Shown here piece after piece: positions 35,244 through 43,641 of a stretch of DNA of 64,000 bases. The notes below the pieces were generated by a model. That model had not been told where the DNA came from, ran no database searches, and saw only the letters and a program-made list of their open reading frames with translations. A program made the translations under genes and the position numbers. This DNA is from an uncultured Oscillospiraceae bacterium (lineage in GTDB: Bacteria > Bacillota > Clostridia > Oscillospirales > Oscillospiraceae), in NCBI GenBank assembly GCA_949841465.1, contig CATKZW010000004.1:49315-113314 (forward strand), read 5' to 3'. Position 1 is the first letter of the stretch, and the number at the start of each line of letters is the position of its first letter.

Positions 35244-35325
35244 AGGCACCCTTCTGGAACCGTGCCTCTCTAAAAAAGTGCATACCAATCTAAGATATTT
35301 TAACATGCCGCCGGCAAATTGTAAA
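35244..35325 (-). promoter_or_regulatory. BREX operon promoter and leader hairpin
   Basis: Minus strand: TTTACA (35325-35320), a 17-bp spacer and TAAAAT (35302-35297). The leader to ATG 35176 is about 115 nt and contains the hairpin AGGCAC/GTGCCT (about 35244-35267). Confidence 0.72.
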
Positions 35326-35397
35326 TGAATGAATTTTGCAGTTCGATCAGGGCTGTTTGTCAATATTTTATCGCTGGCTGAAACCCCTGCGCCCCAT

Positions 35398-35426
35398 TTG
35401 ACGAGACGGCAAATATATGTTATGAA
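35398..35426 (+). promoter_or_regulatory. Candidate promoter of the first ECF sigma gene
   Basis: TTGACG (35398-35403), a 17-bp spacer and TATGAA (35421-35426). The 300 bp between the BREX promoter and the sigma gene hold otherwise no gene. Confidence 0.5.
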
Positions 35427-35509
35427 AGAGGAAAAATATTTCCCTTCGAGTCAACAATATGGCTTTGCGGATTGTGTAGTAGACAGAAAGACGAAAGGGG
35501 GCGGTTCCC

Positions 35510-36007
35510 ATAGGACACCAGGCGCTCTCCCGGGAGGAGCTGGCCGGCCTCTACCGGCGGCAGTTCAGGATGGTATACCAGATCTGCCTGATGCTGATGA
35601 AAAACGTGCCCGACGCGGAGGACGCCGCCCAGACCGTCTTTCGCAAGGCGATGGAGCGGGCCGAGCCCTTCCGTGATCCGGAGCACGAGAAGGCGTGGCT
35701 CATCGTCACCGCCCGGAACGAGTGCAAAAACCAGCTCAAGCACTGGTGGCGCACCCGGCGGGCGGGGGAGGAGGCGCTGGACTCCCTGGTCTGGGAGCAG
35801 CCCGAACACCAGGAGGTGTGGGATCAGGTGGCGGCGCTGCCCAAACCCCAGCGGCTGGTGCTCTATCTCCACTACTACCAGGGCTACGCCACCGGGGAGA
35901 TCGCGGACATGCTGGGGGAGAACCCCTCCACCGTGCGCTCCCGGCTGGTCCAGGCCCGAAAGAAGCTGAAATTGAAGCTGGAGGAGGAAGGCTATGGACA
36001 GGCGTGA
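35510..36007 (+). CDS. ECF-type RNA polymerase sigma factor, start codon non-canonical or lost
   Basis: The product has sigma-70 region 2 (VYQICLMLMKNVPDAEDAAQ, with FRDPEHEKAWLI) and region 4 (LPKPQRLVLYLHYYQGYATGEIA and NPSTVRSRLVQARKK). The homologous N-terminal part (LSREELAGLYRRQFR) begins before the first ATG (35570). The only start suitably placed behind the AAAGGGGG site is ATA at 35510; two stops lie at 35477-35482. Either ATA initiates, or a start was lost and a short form is made from 35570. The downstream gene overlaps it by 14 bp and looks like its anti-sigma. Confidence 0.78.
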   Translation: MGHQALSREELAGLYRRQFRMVYQICLMLMKNVPDAEDAAQTVFRKAMERAEPFRDPEHEKAWLIVTARNECKNQLKHWWRTRRAGEEALDSLVWEQPEHQEVWDQVAALPKPQRLVLYLHYYQGYATGEIADMLGENPSTVRSRLVQARKKLKLKLEEEGYGQA

Positions 36008-37148
36008 GCTGAACGAGATGTTTGACGGAATGACCCCAGACCCACGGCGGGAGCGGGAGCTGCTGCAAAAACTCCTCCAGGACGACGCGAGGAGGAAAAC
36101 ACCCATGAAAAACTGGAAACGAGTTGTTTTGGCGGCGGCCGCGGCCGCCCTGCTGGTGACGGGGGCCGCGGCGGCGGTGCCGGGGATCAGCACATCTTTG
36201 TGGAGGCTGATGGGGATAGGGCCAGAGGACACCCAGAGCATGGAACTGCTGGCTCCCGGAACCATGCCGGTGGATGTGACCACTGAGAGCAGCGGCGCGA
36301 CCCTTCATATTACCCAGGTTCTGCGGGACCAGGTCAAGATTGTGCTGGTGGGAGAGTTTTCCACTGCGGAAGGGACAGTTCTGGATACAGGCGATTTCGG
36401 AAAATCCAGCGAGAAGCCAAAGGGTTTTAGGGCGGAAGGGCTTCCTGCCTTTTTAGACGCCGACGGCGAGCCCGTGGAAGTGGACTTCAAGGGTCCGCGC
36501 AGCGCTTTTTGGTGGTCGATGCCGGACGGGGATCCCCTGGATAACCGCTGCTTGGTATATTTTGTTTATACCGGCTATTCGGAGGATGAAATGGACAATG
36601 TGTCGGCAATGCGGGTAGAAGCAAAAGACTTCGCCTATTATGTCGGCGGAGAGGAAGAAAATTATACCACTATCTCCGGCGACTGGTCCTTTGAGGTCCC
36701 ACTGCCCCGGCAAGACCCTGGATACGCCTGGAAAACTGACGAGCTGGTCACCAATTTGGACGGGGCCGATATCAATCTGCGTAAGGTTTATTTGTCTCCC
36801 ATGGAACTGGAACTGACCTATTTCCGTGAGGGCGGCGATCCATACTATGGGGAAGCGGAGGACGATATCGTGAACCGCTGGTGGGCTTTCCCCCTCCGGG
36901 CCATCTTGACAACGAAGGACGGGATGTCCGTCACCTTGGACTGGGGTGGAGGCGGCGGCGGAGTCGTCGGTGGAGGGATGGTAACGCGGTTTTCGATTGC
37001 CGATTTTATCGCCCAAGACAAGAAAGGCGACTATATTGATCCGGCCAATTTCCAGGGCGGCACGTTGACGTTGGAGTGGTGGGCGGAGACAGGCGAGATT
37101 GATTCCGCCTCCTTCCCTTTGGATGATTTGATGCCGGTGGAGAAGTAA
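35994..37148 (+). CDS. Anti-sigma-like membrane protein, DUF4179 type
   Basis: The 384-aa protein has a short cytoplasmic N-terminus (about 1-38) with RREREL-LQKLL helices, one transmembrane segment (about 44-64, Ala-rich) and a large extracytoplasmic domain of the DUF4179 kind, containing TLHITQVLRDQVKIVLVGEF and repeated acidic loops. A GGGGGGVVGGG stretch lies near 320. It overlaps the ECF gene by 14 bp and is the likely anti-sigma partner. The stimulus is unknown. Confidence 0.75.
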   Translation: MDRRELNEMFDGMTPDPRRERELLQKLLQDDARRKTPMKNWKRVVLAAAAAALLVTGAAAAVPGISTSLWRLMGIGPEDTQSMELLAPGTMPVDVTTESSGATLHITQVLRDQVKIVLVGEFSTAEGTVLDTGDFGKSSEKPKGFRAEGLPAFLDADGEPVEVDFKGPRSAFWWSMPDGDPLDNRCLVYFVYTGYSEDEMDNVSAMRVEAKDFAYYVGGEEENYTTISGDWSFEVPLPRQDPGYAWKTDELVTNLDGADINLRKVYLSPMELELTYFREGGDPYYGEAEDDIVNRWWAFPLRAILTTKDGMSVTLDWGGGGGGVVGGGMVTRFSIADFIAQDKKGDYIDPANFQGGTLTLEWWAETGEIDSASFPLDDLMPVEK

Positions 37149-37171
37149 ATCTGAGAACGAGATGAGAAAAC

Positions 37172-37199
37172 CGCCCCGGTCAACGTTGACCGGGGCGGG
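37172..37199. terminator. Perfect 28-bp palindrome terminator between convergent genes
   Basis: CCGCCCCGGTCAAC and its exact complement. The left side is A-rich on the plus strand, giving T residues for the minus-strand nth transcript. Confidence 0.75.
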
Positions 37200-37205
37200 C
37201 CTCTT

Positions 37206-37853
37206 CTACGCCTTAAATTCCGTTTTCGCGTACCTGCACCAGGGCGCGCACACGCACTCGCCGCACTTGGCCTTCCGGGCGGTGCACACCGCCCGGCCGT
37301 GGAGCACCATCCGGTGGCAGAAGTTGTTGGACTCCTCCGGGGGCAGGACGGCCCGGAGCTGGGTTTCCACCTTGGCCGGGTCCTTGGTGCCGTCGGTGAG
37401 GCCCAGCCGCCCGGTGATGCGGATGCAATGGGTGTCCGCCACCACCACGCCGGGGGTGTTGTGCACGTCCCCCAGAATCAGGTTGGCCGTCTTGCGGCCC
37501 ACGCCGGGCAGGCGCAGCAGGTCCTCCATGGTGGAGGGCACCTTGCCGCCGTACTCGCTGAGCAGCATCTGGGCGCACAGCACCATATCCTTGCTTTTCG
37601 CCCGGAAAAAGCCGCAGGAGTGGATGTACTCGCCCACCTCCTCCGGGTCCGCCTCCGCGAACGCCTCCAGGGTGGGGAAGCGCTCGAACAGGGCGGGGGT
37701 GACCATGTTCACCCGCTCGTCGGTACACTGGGCGGACAGCCGCACGGCGAACAGCAGCTCGTAGTCCTTCTCGTACTGCAGGGAGCACAGGGAATCGGGG
37801 TACAGCTCTTTCAGAGCGTCCACAATGGCGCGCACGTCGGATTCAGTCGTCAT
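37206..37853 (-). CDS. nth: Endonuclease III (DNA glycosylase/AP lyase)
   Basis: The 215-aa repair enzyme removes oxidised pyrimidines. It has the helix-hairpin-helix [13 protein letters not shown] with the catalytic Lys (about 112-124), the catalytic Asp in [16 protein letters not shown] (about 133-148), and a C-terminal 4Fe-4S loop of the form C-x6-C-x2-C-x5-C (about 190-206). ATG 37853 has GAGGTG upstream. Confidence 0.97.
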   Translation of the reverse strand: MTTESDVRAIVDALKELYPDSLCSLQYEKDYELLFAVRLSAQCTDERVNMVTPALFERFPTLEAFAEADPEEVGEYIHSCGFFRAKSKDMVLCAQMLLSEYGGKVPSTMEDLLRLPGVGRKTANLILGDVHNTPGVVVADTHCIRITGRLGLTDGTKDPAKVETQLRAVLPPEESNNFCHRMVLHGRAVCTARKAKCGECVCAPWCRYAKTEFKA

Positions 37854-37866
37854 TTGTCTCACCTCA

Positions 37867-37950
37867 CCGTCAAGCATACCACAATTTTTCCGCTTCGTCT
37901 ACCGGAACGTGGGCCGCGGTTCATCCGCTTTTCCGTCAAGCGTACCACAA
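37867..37950 (+). repeat. 18-bp direct repeat in the nth-glyA gap
   Basis: CCGTCAAGC-TACCACAA occurs at 37867-37884 and 37933-37950 with one mismatch, upstream of the glyA promoter. It could be a regulator site, but nothing identifies it. Confidence 0.5.
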
Positions 37951-37990
37951 ACCGGGGGAAAAAGCGACCCCGATTTTTGGTTCCCGTCAG

Positions 37991-38019
37991 TTGTGTTTTC
38001 CGGGAAAACAGGGTATAAT
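37991..38019 (+). promoter_or_regulatory. glyA promoter
   Basis: TTGTGT, a 17-bp spacer containing the small palindrome TTTCCGGGAAA, and TATAAT (38014-38019). Confidence 0.78.
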
Positions 38020-38052
38020 GGGGGGACAAAATTTGGAAAGGCGGAGACAGGC

Positions 38053-39303
38053 ATGGTTTTGGACTATATGGATTTTATCGCGCGGCACGACCCCGAGGTG
38101 GGGGCGGCCGTCAAGGCGGAGTACCAGCGCCAGTGCGACAACATCGAGCTCATCGCGTCGGAGAACATCGTGTCCGAGGCGGTGCTGGCCGCCATGGGCA
38201 GCGTGCTCACCAACAAGTACGCCGAGGGCTACCCCGGCAAGCGGTATTACGGCGGCTGCCAGTGCGTGGACGTGGCGGAGAAGCTGGCCATCGACCGGGC
38301 CTGTGAGCTGTTCGGGGCCAAGTTCGCCAACGTGCAGCCCCACTCCGGCGCCCAGGCTAACTACGCCGTTTACATGGCCCTGTGCCAGCCCGGCGACACG
38401 GTGCTGGGCATGAACCTGGACCACGGCGGCCATTTGACCCACGGCAGCCCGGTGAACTACTCCGGCAAGTATTTCAAGATGGTGTCCTACGGCGTCAGCG
38501 AGGAGACCGGCGTCATCGACTACGACGAGGTGGCGCGCATTGCCAGGGAGTGCAAGCCCAGGATGATCATCGCGGGCGCGTCCGCCTATCCCCGTGTGAT
38601 CGACTTCCAGCGCTTCCGTGCCATCGCCGACGAGGTGGGGGCCTGCCTCTGGGTGGATATGGCCCACATCGCGGGCCTGGTGGCGGCGGGGCTGCACCCC
38701 TCCCCCATCCCCTACGCCCACGTCACCTCCACCACCACCCACAAGACCCTGCGGGGCCCCCGCGGCGGCCTGCTGCTCACCAACGACGAGGAGGTGGCCA
38801 AGAAGCTGAACTCCGCCATCTTCCCCGGCTCTCAGGGCGGCCCGCTGATGCACATCATCGCCGCCAAGGCGGTGGCGCTGGGCGAGGCGCTGAAGCCCGA
38901 GTTCAAGATCTACCAGCAGCAGGTCGTAAAGAACTCCGCCGCCCTGGCCGACGGCCTGACCCGCCGGGGCATGAAGCTGGTGTCCGGCGGCACGGACAAC
39001 CACCTGTCCCTCATCGACCTGCGTGACATGGGGGAGCTGACCGGCAAGGAGCTGGAGCGCCGCCTGGACGAGGTGCGCATCACCGCCAACAAGAACAAGG
39101 TGCCCGGCGACCCCCGCTCCCCCTTCCAGACCAGCGGCCTGCGGGTGGGCAGCCCCGCCGTCACCAGCCGCGGCTTTGTGGAGGCGGATATGGACCAGGT
39201 TGCGGAGTATATCGCGCTGGCGGCCACCGATTTTGAGGCGAAGGCGGAGTATATCCGCGCCGGCGTGGCAGAGCTGACGGCGAAGCATCCCATTTACCGC
39301 TGA
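38053..39303 (+). CDS. glyA: Serine hydroxymethyltransferase
   Basis: The 416-aa PLP enzyme interconverts serine and glycine and makes 5,10-methylene-tetrahydrofolate. Motifs: [15 protein letters not shown] (about 30-44), [10 protein letters not shown] (about 59-68), QPHSGAQAN (about 96), and the PLP Lys in [15 protein letters not shown] (about 222-236). ATG 38053 follows GGAAAGGCGGAG. It is a single-gene unit with its own promoter and terminator. Confidence 0.98.
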   Translation: MVLDYMDFIARHDPEVGAAVKAEYQRQCDNIELIASENIVSEAVLAAMGSVLTNKYAEGYPGKRYYGGCQCVDVAEKLAIDRACELFGAKFANVQPHSGAQANYAVYMALCQPGDTVLGMNLDHGGHLTHGSPVNYSGKYFKMVSYGVSEETGVIDYDEVARIARECKPRMIIAGASAYPRVIDFQRFRAIADEVGACLWVDMAHIAGLVAAGLHPSPIPYAHVTSTTTHKTLRGPRGGLLLTNDEEVAKKLNSAIFPGSQGGPLMHIIAAKAVALGEALKPEFKIYQQQVVKNSAALADGLTRRGMKLVSGGTDNHLSLIDLRDMGELTGKELERRLDEVRITANKNKVPGDPRSPFQTSGLRVGSPAVTSRGFVEADMDQVAEYIALAATDFEAKAEYIRAGVAELTAKHPIYR

Positions 39304-39364
39304 CCCACCAGCCATGAAAAGGAAGGCGGTTAACGCACGGCGGGACGGCTGAAAGAAATCAGTA

Positions 39365-39394
39365 AAGCCCCGGCAGGATCACCTGTCGGGGCTT
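39365..39394. terminator. Terminator between glyA and rubrerythrin genes
   Basis: AAGCCCCGGCAGG and CCTGTCGGGGCTT arms with loop ATCA. Usable in either direction. Confidence 0.8.
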
Positions 39395-39410
39395 CCGTCA
39401 CACCGGAGCG

Positions 39411-39953
39411 TCATTCCCAATATTCCACATACTCGAAGGCGCCGATGGCCTCGCAGGTCCCGCACACATCGGGCCTCTGCTCGAAAATCGCGCCGCAGAA
39501 CTGGCAGCGGTAGCCGGCTTTTTTCTGCTTGGGCGCGGGGACGGGGGCTGCGGCCGCCGCCGGGGTCATCTTGGACAGCAGGGTCAGGAATTCCTTCTCA
39601 TGGCTGCGCTCAATGCTGGCCACCTTCTCAAACATGACGGCCAGCTGCTCCAGACCGTCCTCCCGGGCCTGGCGGGCAAACTCGGGATACATCTCAAACC
39701 ACTCGCTGTACTCCCCCTGGGCCGCCTGCATCAGGCAGTCGCCTGTGTCCGTGGGCTTGCCGAACAGCTGCTCGAACCAGAATTTGGCGTGCATCATCTC
39801 GTTTGCGGCCATCCGCTCAAAGGCGTCGGCGACCTCCGTGTCGCCGTTGGCTCGGGCGGCCTGAGCGAAAAATGTGTACTTATTCCGGGCGATCGACTCG
39901 CCGGCCAGGGCCTTCCTGAGATTCTCAGCAGTTTTTGTGTTTTTCAGATCCAT
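39411..39953 (-). CDS. Rubrerythrin
   Basis: The 180-aa peroxide-scavenging di-iron protein is typical of anaerobes. The helical diiron domain has ESIARNKY (about 18-25), ANEMMHAKFW (about 49-58), and later Glu/His-containing helices with ERSHEKEF (about 115). The C-terminal rubredoxin-type Fe site is CQFCGAIF ... CGTCEAIGAF (about 149-172). An Ala/Pro linker joins the two. ATG 39953 follows AAGGAGGAGG. Confidence 0.96.
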   Translation of the reverse strand: MDLKNTKTAENLRKALAGESIARNKYTFFAQAARANGDTEVADAFERMAANEMMHAKFWFEQLFGKPTDTGDCLMQAAQGEYSEWFEMYPEFARQAREDGLEQLAVMFEKVASIERSHEKEFLTLLSKMTPAAAAAPVPAPKQKKAGYRCQFCGAIFEQRPDVCGTCEAIGAFEYVEYWE

Positions 39954-39986
39954 TGGATATTGCCTCCTCCTTTGACAATATTGACC

Positions 39987-40015
39987 AGCATAGCATACGG
40001 CCGCTGGAAAGTCAA
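39987..40015 (-). promoter_or_regulatory. Rubrerythrin promoter
   Basis: Minus strand TTGACT (40015-40010), a 17-bp spacer and TATGCT (39992-39987). ATTGAC and GTCAAT half sites, about 30 bp apart, flank the promoter and could be operator arms. Confidence 0.68.
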
Positions 40016-40053
40016 TGAGCATTCTCCCTCTGGGGAGGAGAGGAAAACCCGTC

Positions 40054-40082
40054 TTGCGAACACCTGTATAACGTGGTATAAT
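40054..40082 (+). promoter_or_regulatory. rarA promoter
   Basis: TTGCGA, a 17-bp spacer and TATAAT (40077-40082), divergent from the rubrerythrin promoter. Confidence 0.8.
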
Positions 40083-40128
40083 GCCGTCAGCCGCCGCGCT
40101 TCACGGGCGGTTCAAAGGAGGAATCCCC

Positions 40129-41406
40129 ATGTATCAGCCGCTGGCGGACCGCATCCGCCCGCAGAACCTGGACGAGGTGCTGGGCCAGGGCCACATCCTG
40201 GGCCGGGACGGCCTGCTGCGCCGGGTGATCGACAGCGGGAAAATCCCAAACATGGTGTTCTATGGCCCCTCCGGCACGGGTAAGACCACCGTGGCCAACA
40301 TCATCGCCCAGCGGTCGGGCCGCACCCTGCGGCGGCTCAACGCCACCACCGCGTCCCTGGCCGACGTCCGGGAGGTGATGGACCAGGTGGGCACCCTCTT
40401 GGCCCCCAACGGCGTCCTGCTCTACCTGGACGAGATCCAGTATTTTAATAAGAAGCAGCAGCAGTCCCTGCTGGAGTTCATTGAGAACGGCAAGATCACC
40501 CTCATTGCCTCCACCACGGAGAATCCCTACTTCACCATTTTCAACGCCATTTTGTCCCGCTCCACCGTGTTTGAGTTCAAAATGCTCACGGGGGAGGACA
40601 TCATGCCCGCGGTGGACCGGGGCATCGCCCTCCAGGCGGCGGAGCTGGGGGTGGAGGCGGTATGCGAGCCCGGCGTGCGGGAGCACCTGGCCGCCTCCTG
40701 CGGCGGTGACGTGCGCAAGGCCCTCAACGCCGTGGAGCTGCTGATGACCGCCAGCCGCATCAAAGACGGCGTGCTCACCGTCACGCTGGACGACGCAAAG
40801 CTGGTGGCCCAGCGCTCCGCCATGCGGTACGACCGGGAGGGGGACGACCACTTCGACATCGCCTCGGCGCTGATGAAGTCCATGCGGGGCTCCGACCCGG
40901 ACGGGGCCCTTCACTACCTGGCCCGGCTGCTGGAGGCGGGGGACATGCTCACCGCCATCCGGCGCATCCTGTGCTCCGCCAGCGAGGACGTGGGCATGGC
41001 CTACCCCCAGGCGGCGGCCATCGTCAAGGCCTGCGTGGACAGCGCCCTCCAGCTGGGCCTGCCGGAGGCCCGGCTGCCCCTGGCCCAGGCGGTGATCCTG
41101 CTGGCCACCGCCCCCAAGTCCAACAGCGTGTACGCCGCCATCAGCGCCGCGATGGCCGACGTGCGGGCGGGGCGGACGGGGGACTACCCCCGGCACCTGC
41201 AAAACGTCCACGCCGACGGCGCGGGCTTCGAGCGGGAGCAGGGCTACCTCTACCCCCACGACTTCCCCGGCCACTGGGTGGAGCAGCAGTACCTGCCGGA
41301 CGCCATCAAGGACCGGGTGTACTATGAATACGGCCCCAACAAGACGGAGCAGGCCGCCAAGGCGTACTGGGACAAGATCAAAAAACCGGCGAAGGAGGGC
41401 GAATGA
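40129..41406 (+). CDS. rarA: Replication-associated recombination protein A (RarA/MgsA)
   Basis: The 425-aa clamp-loader-like AAA+ ATPase has Walker A FYGPSGTGKTT (about 43-53), Walker B LLYLDEIQYFNKKQQ, and the sensor SlI-like LIASTTENPYFTI. The C-terminal MgsA domain has TAPKSNSVYAAI and HLQNVHADG. It acts at stalled replication forks. ATG 40129 has AAAGGAGG 8 nt upstream. It heads an operon with the DUF951 gene and hisC. Confidence 0.96.
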   Translation: MYQPLADRIRPQNLDEVLGQGHILGRDGLLRRVIDSGKIPNMVFYGPSGTGKTTVANIIAQRSGRTLRRLNATTASLADVREVMDQVGTLLAPNGVLLYLDEIQYFNKKQQQSLLEFIENGKITLIASTTENPYFTIFNAILSRSTVFEFKMLTGEDIMPAVDRGIALQAAELGVEAVCEPGVREHLAASCGGDVRKALNAVELLMTASRIKDGVLTVTLDDAKLVAQRSAMRYDREGDDHFDIASALMKSMRGSDPDGALHYLARLLEAGDMLTAIRRILCSASEDVGMAYPQAAAIVKACVDSALQLGLPEARLPLAQAVILLATAPKSNSVYAAISAAMADVRAGRTGDYPRHLQNVHADGAGFEREQGYLYPHDFPGHWVEQQYLPDAIKDRVYYEYGPNKTEQAAKAYWDKIKKPAKEGE

Positions 41407-41407
41407 C

Positions 41408-41605
41408 ATGCCCATGGACATTCAGGTCGGCGACGTGCTGGAGCTGAAAAAAACCCATCCCTGCGGCAGCAGGGAGTGGAAGGTGCTCCGGGTGGGAATG
41501 GACTTCAAATTGAAGTGCCTGGGCTGCGGCCACGAGGTGATGACGCCCCGGAGCAAGGCGGAGAAGTCCATCAAAAAAGTGAAGCGGGAGGGTCAGACCC
41601 TATGA
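41408..41605 (+). CDS. DUF951 (YyzM-like) small zinc-binding protein
   Basis: The 65-aa protein is of the conserved Firmicute DUF951 family: DIQVGDVLELKKTHPCGSREW and FKLKCLGCGHEVM give Cys ligands for a metal, with a basic C-terminus (KSIKKVKREG). Its function is unknown; the basic surface suggests nucleic-acid or ribosome binding. ATG 41408 follows AAGGAGG. Its stop overlaps the hisC ATG by 4 bp. Confidence 0.93.
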   Translation: MPMDIQVGDVLELKKTHPCGSREWKVLRVGMDFKLKCLGCGHEVMTPRSKAEKSIKKVKREGQTL

Positions 41606-42663
41606 ACCGGTATTGGAGCAGGCGCATTCAGGACGTTGTCCCCTACATCCCAGGCGAACAGCCCAGGGACCGCAAATTTGTCAAGCTGAACACCAACGAG
41701 TGCCCCTATCCGCCCTCCCCCAAGGCCATTGAAGCCATCAACCGGGCGGCGGGGGACAGCCTGCGGCTCTACCCGGACCCGGAGTGCCTGGAGCTGCGCG
41801 CGGCCATCGCCCGCCGGGAGGGGCTGGATATCAGCCAGGTGTTCTGCGGCAACGGCTCGGACGAGATCCTGGCCTTTGCCTTCCAGGCGTTTTTCGACCC
41901 GGACCGGGAGGTGGTGTTCCCTAAAATCACCTACAGCTTTTACCCCGTTTACACCGACTTTTTCGGGCTGAAGCGCCGGGAAGTTCCCATGAACCCCGAC
42001 TTTTCAGACCCCATCGACCTGCTGTGCGGGCGGAACGGCGGGGTGGTGCTGGCCAACCCCAACGCCCCCACCGGCATCGCTGTGGGGCTGGACACGGTGG
42101 AGAAGCTGCTGGGAGCCAACCCGGACGTGGTGGTCATTGTGGACGAGGCGTACGTGGACTTCGGCGCGGACAGCGCCGCGAAGCTCATCGGCCGCTGCCC
42201 CAACCTGCTGGTGGTCCAGACCACCTCCAAATCTCGGGCATTGGCGGGATTACGGGTGGGCTGGGCCATGGGGGATGAGAACCTCATCGCCGCCCTGCGC
42301 TGCGTGCGGGACTCCATCAACTCCTACACCGTGGACCGCCTGGCCCAGGCGGGGGCGGCTGCGGCCGTTTCCGACGAGGAATATTTTCAGTCCATCCGCC
42401 GCCGGGTGATGGACACACGTACCTGGACGGAGAACGCCCTGCGTGAGCGGGGGTTCAACGTCCTGCCCTCCCAGGCCAACTTCGTGTTCGCCAGCCACCC
42501 GGACCACACTGGGAAGGAGCTGCTGGACGGTCTGCGCTCGCAAGGCGTTCTGGTGCGCTGGTGGGGTATGCCGGAGATTGCGGATTGGCTGCGCATCAGC
42601 ATCGGCACGGACCAGGAGATGGAGGCGCTGGTACAGGCGCTGGACGAACTGATGAAATTATGA
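41602..42663 (+). CDS. hisC: Histidinol-phosphate aminotransferase
   Basis: The 353-aa PLP aminotransferase (class I/II) acts in histidine synthesis. Motifs: KLNTNECPYPPSP (about 22-34), CGNGSDEIL (about 80-88), ANPNAPTG (about 150-157), the PLP Lys in TTSKSRALAGLRVGW (about 207-221), and the C-terminal RISIGT with its phosphate-binding Arg. The start overlaps the preceding stop. No other his gene is adjacent, so a broader aromatic aminotransferase role is possible. Confidence 0.93.
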   Translation: MNRYWSRRIQDVVPYIPGEQPRDRKFVKLNTNECPYPPSPKAIEAINRAAGDSLRLYPDPECLELRAAIARREGLDISQVFCGNGSDEILAFAFQAFFDPDREVVFPKITYSFYPVYTDFFGLKRREVPMNPDFSDPIDLLCGRNGGVVLANPNAPTGIAVGLDTVEKLLGANPDVVVIVDEAYVDFGADSAAKLIGRCPNLLVVQTTSKSRALAGLRVGWAMGDENLIAALRCVRDSINSYTVDRLAQAGAAAAVSDEEYFQSIRRRVMDTRTWTENALRERGFNVLPSQANFVFASHPDHTGKELLDGLRSQGVLVRWWGMPEIADWLRISIGTDQEMEALVQALDELMKL

Positions 42664-42666
42664 CGA

Positions 42667-42708
42667 GCCGCTGGCCCGCCGGATCTCCCGGCGGGCCGCT
42701 TTTTATTT
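42667..42708 (+). terminator. Terminator after hisC
   Basis: GGCCCGCCGG (42673-42682) pairs with CCGGCGGGCC (42688-42697), followed by GCTTTTTATTT. Confidence 0.92.
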
Positions 42709-42723
42709 CACCTTGGACTTGCT

Positions 42724-42756
42724 TTGACGTTTTTTGATGTCCGAGAGGGCTATAAT
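42724..42756 (+). promoter_or_regulatory. spoIIGA promoter with a 21-bp spacer
   Basis: TTGACG (42724-42729) and TATAAT (42751-42756) are 21 bp apart instead of 17. The B. subtilis spoIIG promoter is also unusually spaced (22 bp) and needs Spo0A-P for activity (established). A Spo0A-dependent promoter is inferred here. Confidence 0.6.
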
Positions 42757-42796
42757 TTGGGACAGACCGGCAAACCGGGGGAGAGGAGGCCCGCCC

Positions 42797-43621
42797 ATGA
42801 CGGTGGTGTACATAGACCTGCTGTTCCTGCTGAATTTTATCGCAAACTATCTGCTGCTGCTGGCGGCGGGCCGGATGGCGGGGGCGGCGCTGGTGCGCTG
42901 GCGGATCGGATTGGGAGCCGCCGCCGGGGCGCTGTATGCGGCGCTGGTGTTCCTGCCCGAACTGGGGTGGCTGGCCCACTGGCCCTGTAAGCTGGCGGCG
43001 GGGGTGCTGATGGCCCTTATCGCCTACGGCGGGGAGACCCGTCTCCTGCGGGTGACGGTGCTGTTTTTCGGCGCGTCCGCCGCCCTGGCGGGGGCGGTGC
43101 TGGGGCTGGAGCTGCTGGGGAACGTGTCCCTGACCCTGAACCATGGAGTGTTTTACACGCCTTTGGACATCAGACTGCTGCTGCTTTTGTTTGTGGCGTG
43201 CTACTTTGTTCTCTCCCTGTTTTTCCGCCGGGTGGGGCAGCACGGGGGGGAGCTGGCCCGGCTGGAAATCGCCCTGGAGGGCGGCGCCGTGACCCTCACC
43301 GCCCTGCGGGACACCGGCCACAGCCTCACCGACCCGGCGGACAACCGCCCGGTGGCGGTGGTGTTCTGGCAGGCGCTGTCAGGGATTCTGCCCGGCTGGG
43401 CGGACCCCGCGGACCCCATCCGGTCGGTGGAGCAGTGCCATGCGGCGGGCTCCCGGCAGGCCCGGCTGATCCCCTACCGGGCGGTGGGGGTGGAGTGCGG
43501 GATGCTGCTGGCCGTCCGCACCCAGGGCGTGACGGTGGACGGAAAGCCGATGGGGAAGCTGCTGGTGGCCCTGTCCCCCACGCCGGTGGACGACGGCGGC
43601 GGGTATCAGGCGCTGATTTAG
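42797..43621 (+). CDS. spoIIGA: Sigma-E processing peptidase SpoIIGA
   Basis: The 274-aa membrane protease activates pro-sigma-E in the mother cell. Five hydrophobic segments fill residues 1-145. The C-terminal aspartic-protease-like domain carries LRDTGHSLTDP with Asp172, and RLIPYRAVG with GMLLAVR downstream. ATG 42797 follows GAGAGGAGG. It is immediately followed by sigE, its substrate, as in other spore-formers. Confidence 0.95.
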   Translation: MTVVYIDLLFLLNFIANYLLLLAAGRMAGAALVRWRIGLGAAAGALYAALVFLPELGWLAHWPCKLAAGVLMALIAYGGETRLLRVTVLFFGASAALAGAVLGLELLGNVSLTLNHGVFYTPLDIRLLLLLFVACYFVLSLFFRRVGQHGGELARLEIALEGGAVTLTALRDTGHSLTDPADNRPVAVVFWQALSGILPGWADPADPIRSVEQCHAAGSRQARLIPYRAVGVECGMLLAVRTQGVTVDGKPMGKLLVALSPTPVDDGGGYQALI

Positions 43622-43641
43622 AAACATAGGAGGGCTCAGAT

